A DNA stretch of 64,000 bases, from the NCBI GenBank assembly GCA_963402885.1, contig OY727102.1:20460001-20524000 (forward strand). Direction: 5' to 3'. Position 1 is the first letter of the stretch, and each line of letters begins with the position of its first letter. Under the pieces are notes generated by a model that was not told where the DNA came from, searched no databases, and saw nothing but the letters and a program-made list of their open reading frames with translations. The DNA comes from Antedon bifida (Eukaryota > Echinodermata > Crinoidea > Comatulida > Antedonidae). Of this stretch, positions 28,401-37,660 are shown in pieces. A program made the position numbers and the translations under genes.

Positions 28401-31400
28401 GATGACGTTCATGTCTTCCATCAGTCTAATTCAAATCAAACTACTTTAGCAATATCGCTGTGATTTTATTTAATTTGAATTTTATTATATTTTCAAACCA
28501 AACCAACAGCAAAATGAAATTCGCGAATAACAGGATAATCAAATAGTTTAGCCATTTTGTCCAGGTACAAATGTTGTACGAAGATTTATATACAGATTCC
28601 TTTTATTACATACAATACAATATAACATATCTTTATTTTTCAGCCTCTTCGCAGAGAACATTCTAGTTTTTCGACGTTGCTTGAGGAATTGAACAGATAC
28701 GGTAAAGCGATTGAAACATTGAGTGAAGATCAAGAAAGAATGGTTCGCTTGTCAGCTCAACTCCGCACTCAGCAGACTGACATGGCAATAGGTCGCCCTG
28801 TGGTAGGAGGAAGAAGACGAAGAGCTTCAATTGGCTCTGAGTTAGACTTCGGCTCATTTATGCAGGATGAAGGTATCCAATGGGTCAATTATTTTACAAT
28901 TATTAATCATTTCTCATGGTAATGTTAAATAATATTCAAAATATGAAGATGATAATATAATTGTGTTATTAATTATTGTATTTTCTCCAAACTTACTCAG
29001 TATAGCACTGTTTATTTACTTTTAAATCTGTCGTATTTTAAGGTTTATCTGATATACAACGCCAAATCATGGATGTCCAAGATCGATATCAAGTTCTTGG
29101 CGAGAAGCTAGCTGATCGCGAGTATGACATCACCACAACTCAGAAGACTGTTCAGCAGTACCAGATGGAACTTAACGAGTTCAGCAACTGGTTGAAGAGA
29201 ACAGCCCAAGCCTTAGAAGGAGGTGTTACGTCAGTAGAAAGTATAGATCAAGCTCAGAAGCTACTTGAGAAGCACGAGGTAGGTTGACGTTTGAAAGAGT
29301 AAGAGAGGTCGTTGTTAGTGGCACTGTTAATTACTCTTTACTTGTATTGCAAGTCCTCAATATTTTGCACATTAGGTCGTTTTGGCTGATTTTATTTGAC
29401 TATGTAGTTTGCAGTTTGTAGGTGCGCCATGTTTGAATGCTATTCTTGTTTTTATAGGTTCTTCGTAAAGATATAAATGACCATTACAAATTCATGGAAT
29501 CTGTGATGGAACTTGCTCGTGAATTAACCTCATCAAAGAAAGATCATCCTGTTGGATATGATAAAATCAACTCACAGATGAAAACCATTGGTAAGTTTGT
29601 CCACAATTAGTATACAAAATAGTAGGATTGTTATCTCTTTAGTTCTGACAGATTTTAAAACAAGGTCTATGTTTGACCTCATCAACTATTTTCTTTTATT
29701 AGAGGAGCAGTGGATTGAACTACAAGAAGGTCTTAACATTCGAGGGAAAGACATACGAGGAATTATAGACGCACTGAATGACTTTGAAGTTAGCTGGAAG
29801 CAGCTCAGACTTTGGCTAGAGGAGACGGAAATGATTATGTCTGTTTTCGGACCAATTGGAATTTCACCAGAAATCCTTCGAAACCAGTCCTACCAAACTG
29901 AGGTATACATTTACTGTTTTGTATAAATGTGGTTTTTTTTGTCACAAATGAAGTTAAATATTTAGTATCAATGTGTCCTGATGTTTACAATAATTAGTCG
30001 ACTAAACTGAGAATGCTTTAAAAATCAATCAATCGTTTTAGTCTTTATATTATAATAATAATATATAATATATATAAATAATGTTATTTTAGGTGTACCA
30101 GAAACATTTTCCTTCCCATGAGGTCCTCCTTGAAAACATGAAAAAAAGTAGCCAAGCATTAATCAACCGGTTCTCCTCTCGTTCACGGACGTCATCTCCG
30201 ATCAATGATAAAGTCAATGACGTCACCAGACTGTGGACTGTTCTTTATCACAAGCTTGAAGATCGTCATGACACCATTAACAGTGTCTTGCAAAGTAGCG
30301 AGAAATTTCATACATCTCTGCAAGGCTTTACTGATTGGTTGATTCAGTTTGGAAAGGTTGTCAAAGGTCTTTCTCCAATTGGTGGCAGCAACGAGCAAAT
30401 AAAGAAACAGATTGAAGAAACCATTGTAAGACCAACTTAAAATCTTTGCAAAAGCATATTATTGTTATTAAACAATTAGCTTTAACCCGATTTGAAATAG
30501 TTAATGGCATGCCTCATTCAATTGCTCATTTAATATTAACTCCTAAAATATTGCTACCTTTGATTATAGGCTCTTCAACGAGACGCGGCTCATATGAACC
30601 CACAGCTTCAAACTCTGTTGTCAGGCCAAAGTAACCTTCTAACACTGAACCCTGAAACGACAGCTAGGCTTGAGATGAATCTAAAGTTGGACAGCGTACA
30701 AGTTCCGTTTGATGAATACAAAAGACGACTCGGTAAAAAGTGACCAATAAGAAAACAAAATAATGTGATGTGATATTAAGTTTCTTATATTTATTTGGAA
30801 AGAATATTCATCTAGAATGGTAAACTGTATCATACATTTTGATTATTTTATTTTATATTTGTTTACTTCAGATGAACGCTTGGCTAGACTAGAAGGAGCA
30901 CTCTCAGAGGTCGATCATCTAGATGACGCGATAGCTGCAATGATTAAATGGTTGGAAAGTAAAGAAAGACTATTCAGCGTGTCTAAACCTATTTCAGCCA
31001 ATCAAGATTCTCTCAGATTACAGATTACACAGCACCAGGTAAACTGGTTATTTTCATAAGGTTGATCGCAAATAGGGTGCGCGATGCATGTTGGGAAGGA
31101 TTTGGGAGCAAGCGTCACGACGCGTACATACGTGATTTGTTGTTTGTACGTACGCGTCGTGACGTTAGCTCCAAACCCTTCCAATCATGCATTGTACAAT
31201 GACGTTTCTCGCGAAATCAAGCTATTTGCGATAAACCTTATTATCAGAGAAATGACTGGCGTATGGCTCTGATTATAAGGATATTTGTGTATTACATTGT
31301 TATTATGATAAATTGATGTAACTATTGATTCGACTATATACATACTTTCTATATTACATATTTTAGGAGTTAACAAAAGAACTTATAAGGCAAGCATATA

Positions 31401-34400
31401 GCTACGAGAGACTTACGGATCAGATAAAATCACAGATGTCAAAGTTGAAGAAAGGCCCAGAACACGACATGCTATCCAGTGTGTATGACGACCTAGTGCG
31501 ACGGTGGGAGACAGTTAACCGGAAGGCTGGTGATACGGATCAAAGGTTAAGAGAGTGTGACAAGATCTGCCAGATATTCCTAATGGATAAGTACCGGTTT
31601 AGTCAGTGGTTAAGCAGTGCCGAAGAGAGACAAGTCGACGTTGGCGCCCTTGTACTACGAATGGACGTTATAAGAAGACAGCAAGATATACTAAAGGTGC
31701 CTTTCTCTTATAAATATATATGTCCATAAAAGAGTTGTACAGCTACATATAACATTGGATTATAGGTTGATGTTTTTAATTTAATATGTATGAAAGAAAC
31801 AAGATGTCTGGTATTACATTATTGTTTAACTAAACCATAAATAAACAGTAAACAATTGCTAATTGTTAATTTTGAACAGGAAATACTTTTCTGTAATATT
31901 ATTATGTATGTTACTTGCTTAATAAAAAAACACAATTGTTTCTCTTATAGCAAATCGAAACGGATATTAATAACCATATCAAAGATTTTGAGAACACAAA
32001 TGGAAGTGCCAATAACCTAATAGAGATGACTGATGTCGACCATCAGTATATCAAGGACGACGTTGTGGACATTACAGGGCGTTGGAAAGATATGAAGCAA
32101 GGTGCGACAATTAATTCATTTCGGTTCACGTTTAATGTGACTTAGAGATAATATCTGTGTCTTTCACATCGTGATACCATAACTTAGAGAGAATAATATT
32201 CTTTAAAATTCTATTCAAAACCGTTTTGATGAAGTTAACAAGGTGCCCAATGCAAATGGTTTGAAGATTAGGCTATAACCGAGAGCTTGAACATTTATTC
32301 CAGTGTGTTTGAGGTTAATGTTGCATTATACTTTATGTTACAGATGTTGTAGATTTGAAAAGGTTATTTGAGAGCTTATCCAGTACACTGGTTGACTTCG
32401 AAGATCGTCATGCTAAAGTAATGCAAGTAATCGAGAAGTGGGAACACAGACTAAATTCAGGTGCCATTAATGGCAAAGACTTTAAGGTATAATACGCATT
32501 TTATACAGTATGGGGCAACATACACAGCAAAAATATAGTGCTAACATACAAATGTTTTAAAATACAGGACCAATTTCTTCAAACGTACTGTGTAATTTTT
32601 TAAATAAAATAAATAAGGTATTTGTTTAATAAATCCATTTAATATTTTATCTTAAGAGCGTTCAAGAGGAAATAAAGGCATTAGGTGAAGAAGTGGCAGT
32701 TATTCAACATCTGATGGACCTCCTCATTTCTAAAGCACCCTCGCGTGTTGATAGTTTTGATGTAAAGAAAAATGTAGAAGTTATGAGGAAACGTTACGAT
32801 GCCCTTGTGGCGACGTTAATTGACCGAGAAAAACTGTTTGAGACAGGCAGAATGGAGACATCTTCATTCCAGGTATATCTTACTTTACTATAATACTAAA
32901 TTTTACATTGAAAAAGCACAAACACATATATGTATATTTATAAATCAAATGCTATTAACTATTTGTAAGGGTCACATATAAAATCATATTCCAGTTCAAA
33001 TTACTTAAATAACTGTATAGGTATATGTAATAGAGTAATTAGGAGGTTCTAATAATCTCATATATAACACACACACACAAATAACAACAAATGTAATTTA
33101 GTCATCAATAAGGCAGAACATACCATGAGGATGATAACTAACTAATAAACAAACTGTGTTCTTTTACAGAAAATGCTAAACGAAATTCATGCTAAGTTAG
33201 CAGGACACGAAGACGTACTGGACCAGCACAAACGAGCGCAGGATGTCACCACGTTGTTGAAGCAGATCGAAGACGTCAAAAAGATCTACAGCAGCTTAGA
33301 TGGCGTAAAGAGTCTCTTAGACCAGGCAACCCGCATATTTAGGGTCATTTACGATAAAGGATTTTTAACAGATCCTGAAGGTTCAAGAGAACAGGTAATT
33401 TGAATTCAAACTTGGCTCTACTCCAAAGTAGAACAACTTGTGTAGGCCTACTGAGTATTCTAATACATAACATTTACTGTTATGATTAACGATGATAAAA
33501 TAGTATATTATATCAACATGCTATCTGTTATAATTATAAATTTTCAGTAATTGCATTGCATGATAATAATGTGAATAAAAGTAATGTTTACGCCACAAAA
33601 GAGAAAAAAAATTACATTACATTAATTCAATTACCAAATAACATTAACAACAAGATTACCTAACTTTCGAGTTAAAATAACGATAAGTGAGGCATTTAAT
33701 GAATAGGCAAACTGCCTTAAAATGTGACATGTTTCGATAAACTATTCTCATCAACGTACTTATATACCAATAGGACAGGTTGTATGTAAATGAGGAAGTA
33801 ATTAGCATGATAAAACAATACCTTTTTCAATATTTAATTGATTACGTGTTTGATAATTAATAATCAATTATTTCATCATTACAGCTTGATATTCTTAACA
33901 AGCGTTTTCATCGAATGACCGATCAGATCACAATAAGATTGGAAGACACAAAGAAGATCATTGTGAAACATGACGAGTTCCAGGATGTTGTAGAGCTGAT
34001 ATTGAGAAAGTTAAGTGCAGCAGAAAGCCAAATGCAACACCAGAAAGCGATTGGAAACGACCTGGAAACACTAAAAAGTCAGCAGTTGGAGGTTCAGGTA
34101 ACGTTTTAGCGTTTTATGTTGTAGAGCAAGAGTTTCTACAACTTATACTAATAATACATACTGAATTTCTTGTTTTTTAAGACTATCTTTTTAATTCATG
34201 ATTTAGTTAGACTTATATGTTATCACCTGATCGTTGTTCTAAACTAGTACATAGGCCTACAGAAGAACCCTTCTCTCCAAACATTCCCAAAATTGTTAGT
34301 AATTAGAGTTTCATTTATATATATATTTTTCATGTAGGCTAACCATCTGCTTTATTGTGATGTTAGTCTAGTTTTCAGTTGGTTTATAATAAACAATACA

Positions 34401-35986
34401 CTAGGCGCATTTTGTTTTATAGTAATTTAAACCAGAAGCATTTTGTTGAGCTGTCTTTCTTTTTGTATAGTATAATGTAGGCCTATTACAATAGTCAGTC
34501 AGGTTTGTTTAGTATACATTTGTTTATTTTGTTTTATAGACATTTATTAAAGGCAATGTTGACCCACTTGTCGAGAAGATTAAAGACCTCAACCGCCTTG
34601 GACAAAGCTTACATGCTCTCTGTCAAGCAGCAAATGTTAACGGACAAACGTTACAAATTCGAATGAAGACAATTACTGAAAGATGGAAAGTTCTCAATAC
34701 AAGGGTAAATATCGGTCTGCCAACATTCAAGATGGTGATACTTACTGTATAACCGGACTTTTATTGATAAATCAAGTTATTTCACATCGCCTACTACAAC
34801 TCCGGCGTTTACATAAAATAAAAAGAAGTTTCTCGTGGGATTCGAACCGGAACCCCATACATCGACATGTACATTCCATGGTCTAATCCACTCGACTACA
34901 CAGAGGACTACACAGACGGCTCGACAGAAAGCGTTTGCATTAGCGAATTGTAGTTAGCTCAATTCTTACGCCACACCTTATGGATATGACTACTGAATAT
35001 CCATGTTTATTTTGTGATGTTTCATGAGGGGTCCCCAACTTATGTACGAAAAGAAATATCGCCACCGGGACACAGACGATGCAAAACGCCAATTTGTGTA
35101 AACGCCAGCTTAACAATCAAGTTTTATTTCGTACCATTCTATTAAATCAGTCACATTTAACGTATGACGATCCTATCGTATTTCAGTAACTTAAATTCAC
35201 TGTTATTCACTTTGTCTTTAGCTATCTGAGCGTGAAGTGAAGTTAAATGAAGGTCTATTGCGATGTGGAAAATTCCAAGATGCTTACCAATCTTTGTTTA
35301 ACTGGATAAAGGATACTGAAGAGCTCGTGTCCGCCCAAAAGCCACCTTCATCAGACCACCGTGTTATCAAAGCACATCTTCAAGAACAACTGGTAGGTAT
35401 TTGTTATTGGGCTACCCTGTATATAACATCGATTATAATTGCATGAATTAATATACTTTGTCTTTTGTTTTAGTTACTAGATCGGCTAATTACCGACCGC
35501 AAGGCTAGTGTCCAAGCACTTCGGACAATGGGTGAACAATTGTCCAACATTTCAGACCCATCAGACCGTGTTCAAATCAATCGGTCGCTGGAGGAGTTGG
35601 AAAGAAGATGGTCGTTACTAGAAGAGGTCGTCAGAACCAGAAGAAGTAACCTGGAAGCGTTAGAAATGTCAACAAGAGGTCAGGTCCACGAACGAGAAGA
35701 AATATTTGAAAGACGTGTTGGTTATAACACTAGCACTTTAGAAAGAAACGTATCTGAAAGAAAGTCCGCAGTTGGCCAATCAAGCAGTGGACTTCATGCA
35801 GAAAACGGTATTCGTGACACGCCAAGATACGGTAGGCCAGATGAGTCTTACCGAAGGACGGACTTGGAGAGCCGAAATGAACAAGGCCAGCAGCAGTTTG
35901 GAAGGCATTCCAGATGGGAATCAGAAACACAAAATGGCCGTTTGACTAGAAAGTCAGATAGCAGAGAATGGACTAGAAATTACTAA
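3085..35986 (+). CDS. Giant plakin/spectrin-repeat rod protein, 66 coding exons, about 4787 aa
   Basis: Exons were joined by hand; all 66 keep one open frame from ATG 3085 to TAA 35984-35986 (14,364 coding bases). Order: Lys-rich leader (1-41), Ser/Thr-rich segment (42-98), plakin-type helical domain (about 99-439), spectrin-repeat rod (about 440-4680), polar Arg-rich tail. The plakin assignment rests on an ATRELSWL motif, a TMISQDHPGSE segment and a GQWAWLIDF motif in the order and spacing of the dystonin/MACF1/plectin plakin domain. The rod shows repeated Trp-centred helices such as LLDWV and IRWLEE. Plakins link cytoskeletal filaments to each other and to junctions. The actin-binding, SH3, plakin-repeat, EF-hand and Gas2 modules of relatives are not seen, so this is either a separate plakin-like gene or one isoform of a longer locus. 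Exon coordinates are given in the segment entries. Confidence 0.85.
3771..3918. mobile_element. MITE family 1, copy 2 (plakin intron 1)
   Basis: Same family as 2341-2481: the left end carries TTGTCTACACTATCAAGC, the right end AAACTAGTTTGATAGTGTAG. The interior again holds the GTCATATCACTACCATATTT block. Ends are slightly diverged. Confidence 0.7.
4663..4770. repeat. Minisatellite, four degenerate units, plakin intron 1
   Basis: Units begin at 4663, 4688, 4720 and 4746 and share ATGTCCAGCGGCCCCTCT followed by (T/C)GTA. The fourth unit is shortened. The array ends about 75 bp before exon 2. Confidence 0.7.
7733..9788 (+). CDS. Plakin gene exons 4-9: plakin-type helical domain
   Basis: Exons 7733-7892, 8078-8166, 8433-8640, 8912-9274, 9419-9523 and 9693-9788, residues about 99-439. 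The order matches the N-terminal spectrin-like bundle of BPAG1/plectin proteins: an ENLVVRGEKV helix, a LHEDGYQGWERLQERIEEL helix pair, then Y-RLLDAALRRLHLLEVLLEF running into ATRELSWL, then ERHRDEF--VIQRGETMISQDHPGSE, then KGQWAWLIDFKASVEKHL. In family members an SH3 fold usually interrupts a following repeat; here exon 9 leads straight into an ordinary spectrin repeat, so the SH3 appears to be missing. Exon 6 has an unusually Lys/Glu-rich insert (around SKKKEEKREE). Confidence 0.8.
10301..10446. mobile_element. MITE family 1, copy 3 (plakin intron 10)
   Basis: Well-preserved copy with inverted ends AAAGCTCTTTCTACACTATC and GATAGTGTAGACAGAGCTTA, and the shared interior with GATGTGCCCATATATGGACA. 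It lies between cassette A slots 3 and 4. Confidence 0.8.
11931..12072. mobile_element. MITE family 3, copy 1 (plakin intron 13)
   Basis: Inverted ends GCTTGGTTCCCACTGGAGAC and an approximate complement ending TAACCAAGCTTA. The interior has paired GACCAATCACAAGCGA and CACTTGTCATTGGTCAAG arms, so the whole unit is a long imperfect palindrome. Confidence 0.65.
13683..13930 (+). repeat. 124-bp tandem duplication spanning the donor of plakin exon 17
   Basis: 13683-13806 and 13807-13930 are near-identical. Each contains the last ~33 bases of exon 17 (GACATGCAGCTCCAGCAACT), the donor (AAG|gtatta) and the following intron. The second copy therefore shows an exon tail and donor without an acceptor. 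Differences are a few substitutions and a short insertion, so the event is fairly recent. Confidence 0.85.
14603..14760. mobile_element. MITE family 1, copy 4 (plakin intron 19), diverged
   Basis: The left part matches the family (CCTTGTCTACAATATTAAAC, then GTGCCCATATATGGAGATGA). The right end is badly degraded. It lies between cassette B slots 1 and 2. Confidence 0.55.
16462..16658. mobile_element. MITE family 2, copy 1 (plakin intron 23)
   Basis: The left end contains CACTACGCAACGTAACGCAA and the right end its approximate complement, ending TTCTAGTGGAAACCACGCTT. The interior holds AAATGCCCTTCCAATAATTG and GCGTGAAATCAAACCTG, shared with five other copies in the window. Confidence 0.75.
17532..17745. 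mobile_element. MITE family 2, copy 2 (plakin intron 25), rearranged
   Basis: Shares CACGCAACGTAAC, AAATGCCCTTCCAATAATTG and the terminal TTCTAGTGGGAACCACGCTT. The middle (about 17610-17700) is replaced by other sequence. Confidence 0.65.
20051..20165. mobile_element. MITE family 2, copy 3 (plakin intron 30), truncated
   Basis: Left half only: ACGACGCAACGTAACGCAAC through GCGTGAAATCAAACCTGCGA to ACTGTTGCGTCGTAC. The right inverted end is missing. Confidence 0.65.
21055..21135. repeat. Two-copy direct repeat, plakin intron 32
   Basis: Two adjacent copies of about 40 bp containing TATATACTAAGTAATATACT and AAGTAATCGTCTAA. Within each copy the ACTAAGTAAT word is itself doubled. The array ends about 12 bp before exon 33. 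Confidence 0.7.
24258..28872 (+). repeat. Rod cassette D (exons 41-51), full 11-exon module
   Basis: Exons 24258-24490, 24590-24823, 25121-25267, 25370-25792, 26005-26316, 26441-26555, 26993-27207, 27529-27846, 27974-28140, 28227-28386, 28644-28872 (233, 234, 147, 423, 312, 115, 215, 318, 167, 160, 229 bp; residues about 2818-3668). Signatures: slot 3 LVDWITQMEKKLG; slot 4 DLKFLKRASQRYIDISK; slot 7 APVVVKKDSI; slot 10 CTDWLERMEERV. The closing linker contains GRRRRASIGSELDFGSF, an RRxS pattern typical of basophilic kinase sites. Confidence 0.8.
26683..26818 (+). mobile_element. Probable retroposon 3' end, plakin intron 46
   Basis: Non-coding segment ending in a T-rich stretch and an imperfect (AATAA)n tail after TTTACTGAAAGGAATAAAAT, the form of a non-LTR element 3' end. 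No protein is left. The call rests on the tail alone. Confidence 0.35.
29043..35392 (+). CDS. Plakin gene exons 52-65: divergent distal spectrin repeats
   Basis: Exons 29043-29278, 29458-29590, 29703-29902, 30093-30425, 30570-30732, 30872-31038, 31367-31696, 31951-32101, 32344-32486, 32657-32872, 33170-33394, 33885-34097, 34540-34704, 35222-35392 (residues about 3669-4617). Exon 52 matches cassette slot 1 in size and phase. Then a three-exon pattern with phases 0>1, 1>0, 0>0 recurs (133/200/333, 163/167/330, 151/143/216 bp), comparable to slots 6-8 of the cassettes. Spectrin-type cores are evident (SNWLKR, RLWLEETE, IKWLESKERL, FNWIKDTEEL). The last repeats resemble the distal rod of MACF1/dystonin, but no EF-hand or Gas2 follows. 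Confidence 0.75.
31056..31241. mobile_element. Palindromic MITE family 4, plakin intron 57
   Basis: Outer ends ATAAGGTTGATCGCAAATA and the complement of ATAAGGTTTATCGCAAATA pair over 19 positions with one mismatch. Inner arms also pair (GTCACGACGCGTAC with GTACGCGTCGTGAC; GGAAGGATTTGG with CCAAACCCTTCC), so nearly the whole element folds on itself. Confidence 0.75.
34815..34908 (-). mobile_element. tRNA-derived SINE-like segment, plakin intron 64
   Basis: On the minus strand an A-box-like TGTAGTCGAGTGG is followed at the right distance by a B-box CGGTTCGAATCCC. I could not fold a clean cloverleaf, and A-rich sequence follows the 3' side, so a degenerate SINE head is likelier than a working tRNA. 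Confidence 0.4.
35474..35986 (+). CDS. Plakin gene terminal exon 66: last helix and Arg-rich tail
   Basis: This 171-codon exon (residues 4618-4787) finishes a spectrin repeat (ELERRWSLLEEVVRTRRSNL) and then becomes polar and low in hydrophobic residues, rich in Arg, Ser, Glu, Gln and Gly, ending SREWTRNY. No membrane helix is present, which excludes a KASH tail. Microtubule-binding tails of spectraplakins are basic and Gly/Ser/Arg-rich, so a similar role is possible, but no named motif was recognised. A polyadenylation signal follows 124 bp after the stop. Confidence 0.75.
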   Translation, partial: LLDRLITDRKASVQALRTMGEQLSNISDPSDRVQINRSLEELERRWSLLEEVVRTRRSNLEALEMSTRGQVHEREEIFERRVGYNTSTLERNVSERKSAVGQSSSGLHAENGIRDTPRYGRPDESYRRTDLESRNEQGQQQFGRHSRWESETQNGRLTRKSDSREWTRNY

Positions 35987-36109
35987 TTATTACTGATAAT
36001 TAATACCAATTGCTGAGTAATATTTTATAACAATAACTAATGGTATACATGAGTAATACAATATAAAATAGTATCGAAGTATATAGTTATATATATAATT
36101 TTGGGGTTG

Positions 36110-36115
36110 AATAAA
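36110..36115 (+). terminator. Polyadenylation signal AATAAA, plakin gene
   Basis: AATAAA 124 bp after the TAA, followed by a T-rich run at about 36121-36132. It is the nearest match downstream of the stop on this strand. Confidence 0.6.
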
Positions 36116-36314
36116 GTATATTCTTTTTTTTATAATAGAAATAATGTAACCCAGAGAATATCTCTATGATGTACCTGAACAAAAACTCCGTATGTTACCG
36201 TATTATAAGAGGTTGTTCACATTTTTGATATTGATTATTTTATAATTCATATTTATTCTATAAACAGCAACGCTTGAATGGGTTCATAATGCAATCTTCG
36301 TTTCAAAAATGTTA

Positions 36315-36480
36315 TTATTATTATTATTATTTATTCAGCCAGGCGAAAGATACATTTTACAAAATATAATACAAATCAACAAATTAACAAACACGACGGA
36401 AGAAGAAAATATAAAATCATAGTCACTAGCTGCCAGGAAAGCACAAAAGCAGCCTAAGCCAGTGTCACCAATTAGGTGTG
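36315..36480 (-). mobile_element. Non-LTR retrotransposon 3' terminal fragment
   Basis: On the minus strand the segment ends CTTTCGCCTGGCTGAATAAA followed by (TAA)n, the typical 3' end of CR1/L2-like elements. No coding region remains. Confidence 0.5.
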
Positions 36481-37269
36481 TACCTCCTTCATTACATTAT
36501 CTGTACAGCAGCAATAATAATTACCTTTGACGAATGGAATGCACATGTTGGTCTGTTTAGAGGTGTACCTCCAATGTTGTTATTTTAATATGTATATATT
36601 ATGAAGGTTTAAGAAGTAAGGTTGGCAAACATGGTTTTAGGTAAAATAACGTAGTTCTAATATGAAAGTAAATTTTTCTAAAAAAGTTTTACTTTTATAT
36701 ATTTTTATTTATATAGTAACGTTTTCCAGAGAGCATAGTTACATAAAATAAAGTAGTTTAAAATGTAATTAAAAACAATTAACTCGAAAAGTTGTATATA
36801 TTTGGTATTTTACAGCTTAAATGTTGCCAATATCGATTGGGTTTCGGTAAAATAACCAATCTCTATGGGGTCCGGTAATTTGCTAGATATGTAAACATAC
36901 CATAAAGGTAGCCTAATAAGACACGTATTATTGGGATTTGTATTTAACTTTTGGTTTTCGTCAATTTAAACATTAAAACATTTAATATGTTATTGCGAAA
37001 CATTATAAACAGGTGATTCAATATAAAATAATGTATCGGTAACAGTATAGAATTAATTAACCAAGTCAAATTTTTTATCTTACCGTATTATGAAATGTAA
37101 TTAAATAATAGCTATATTGGTTTCTAATAATAATAAATAAATGGATGCAGGGAAAAGCAATTAATTGTGGTTTTTTGTTGTCATGTGATGATATGAGCTG
37201 AGTGAGCAACTATTAACTATTCGTCTCGGAAGCTGTACAGTACTAGGTTCAGACCACCTCTCGCACAAC

Positions 37270-37660
37270 AAGCTGCCACAATCTCTTCTACCTCAGGGTA
37301 TACCGGTAAGGCAACCACGCTTAACCCAGTAAGTTATTCGATCATTTTTTATCGTTTTTAAGCCACAATCTCTTCTACCTCAGGGTATACCGGTAAGGCA
37401 ATTCAAATTTCAGTTTTAAAGCGTGGTACTCAACGAAACGACGTATCGACGCAAAGTGCTGTATTGCGTAATCACAAGTGGGAAGCGACGAGGCAACAGT
37501 GCTGCAAACATCGCAGGTTTGATTTCACGCAGGCGGGGGCAAACACAATTATTGGAAGGGCATTTTCTTACGTTGCGTCGTTTGCGTTACGTTACGTCGC
37601 TAGTGGGAACCACGCTTAATCCAGTAAGCTATTCGATCATTTTTTTATCGTTTTTAAGCA
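37270..37660. repeat. Tandem duplication whose first unit keeps only a MITE end
   Basis: ATCTCTTCTACCTCAGGGTA with its continuation occurs at about 37279 and 37367. A second block, ATTCGATCATTTTTT then ATCGTTTTTAAGC, occurs at about 37333 and 37628. In the second unit a full family 2 MITE lies between the blocks; in the first only its terminal CCACGCTTA remains at the same place. Confidence 0.65.
37417..37619. mobile_element. MITE family 2, copy 4
   Basis: Near-complete copy in the opposite orientation: left AAAGCGTGGTACTC, interior CAGGTTTGATTTCACGCAGG, right TTACGTCGCTAGTGGGAACC then ACGCTTA. Confidence 0.8.

Noticed and set aside
34815..34908. A functional tRNA gene on the minus strand
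   Set aside because: A and B boxes are present, but acceptor and anticodon stems do not pair well; kept only as a SINE-like segment.
3085..35986. Nesprin, dystrophin/utrophin or conventional spectrin as the identity of the giant rod gene
   Set aside because: No KASH membrane tail, WW/ZZ region or CH domains are present, while the ATRELSWL...DHPGSE...GQWAWL series fits plakins specifically.
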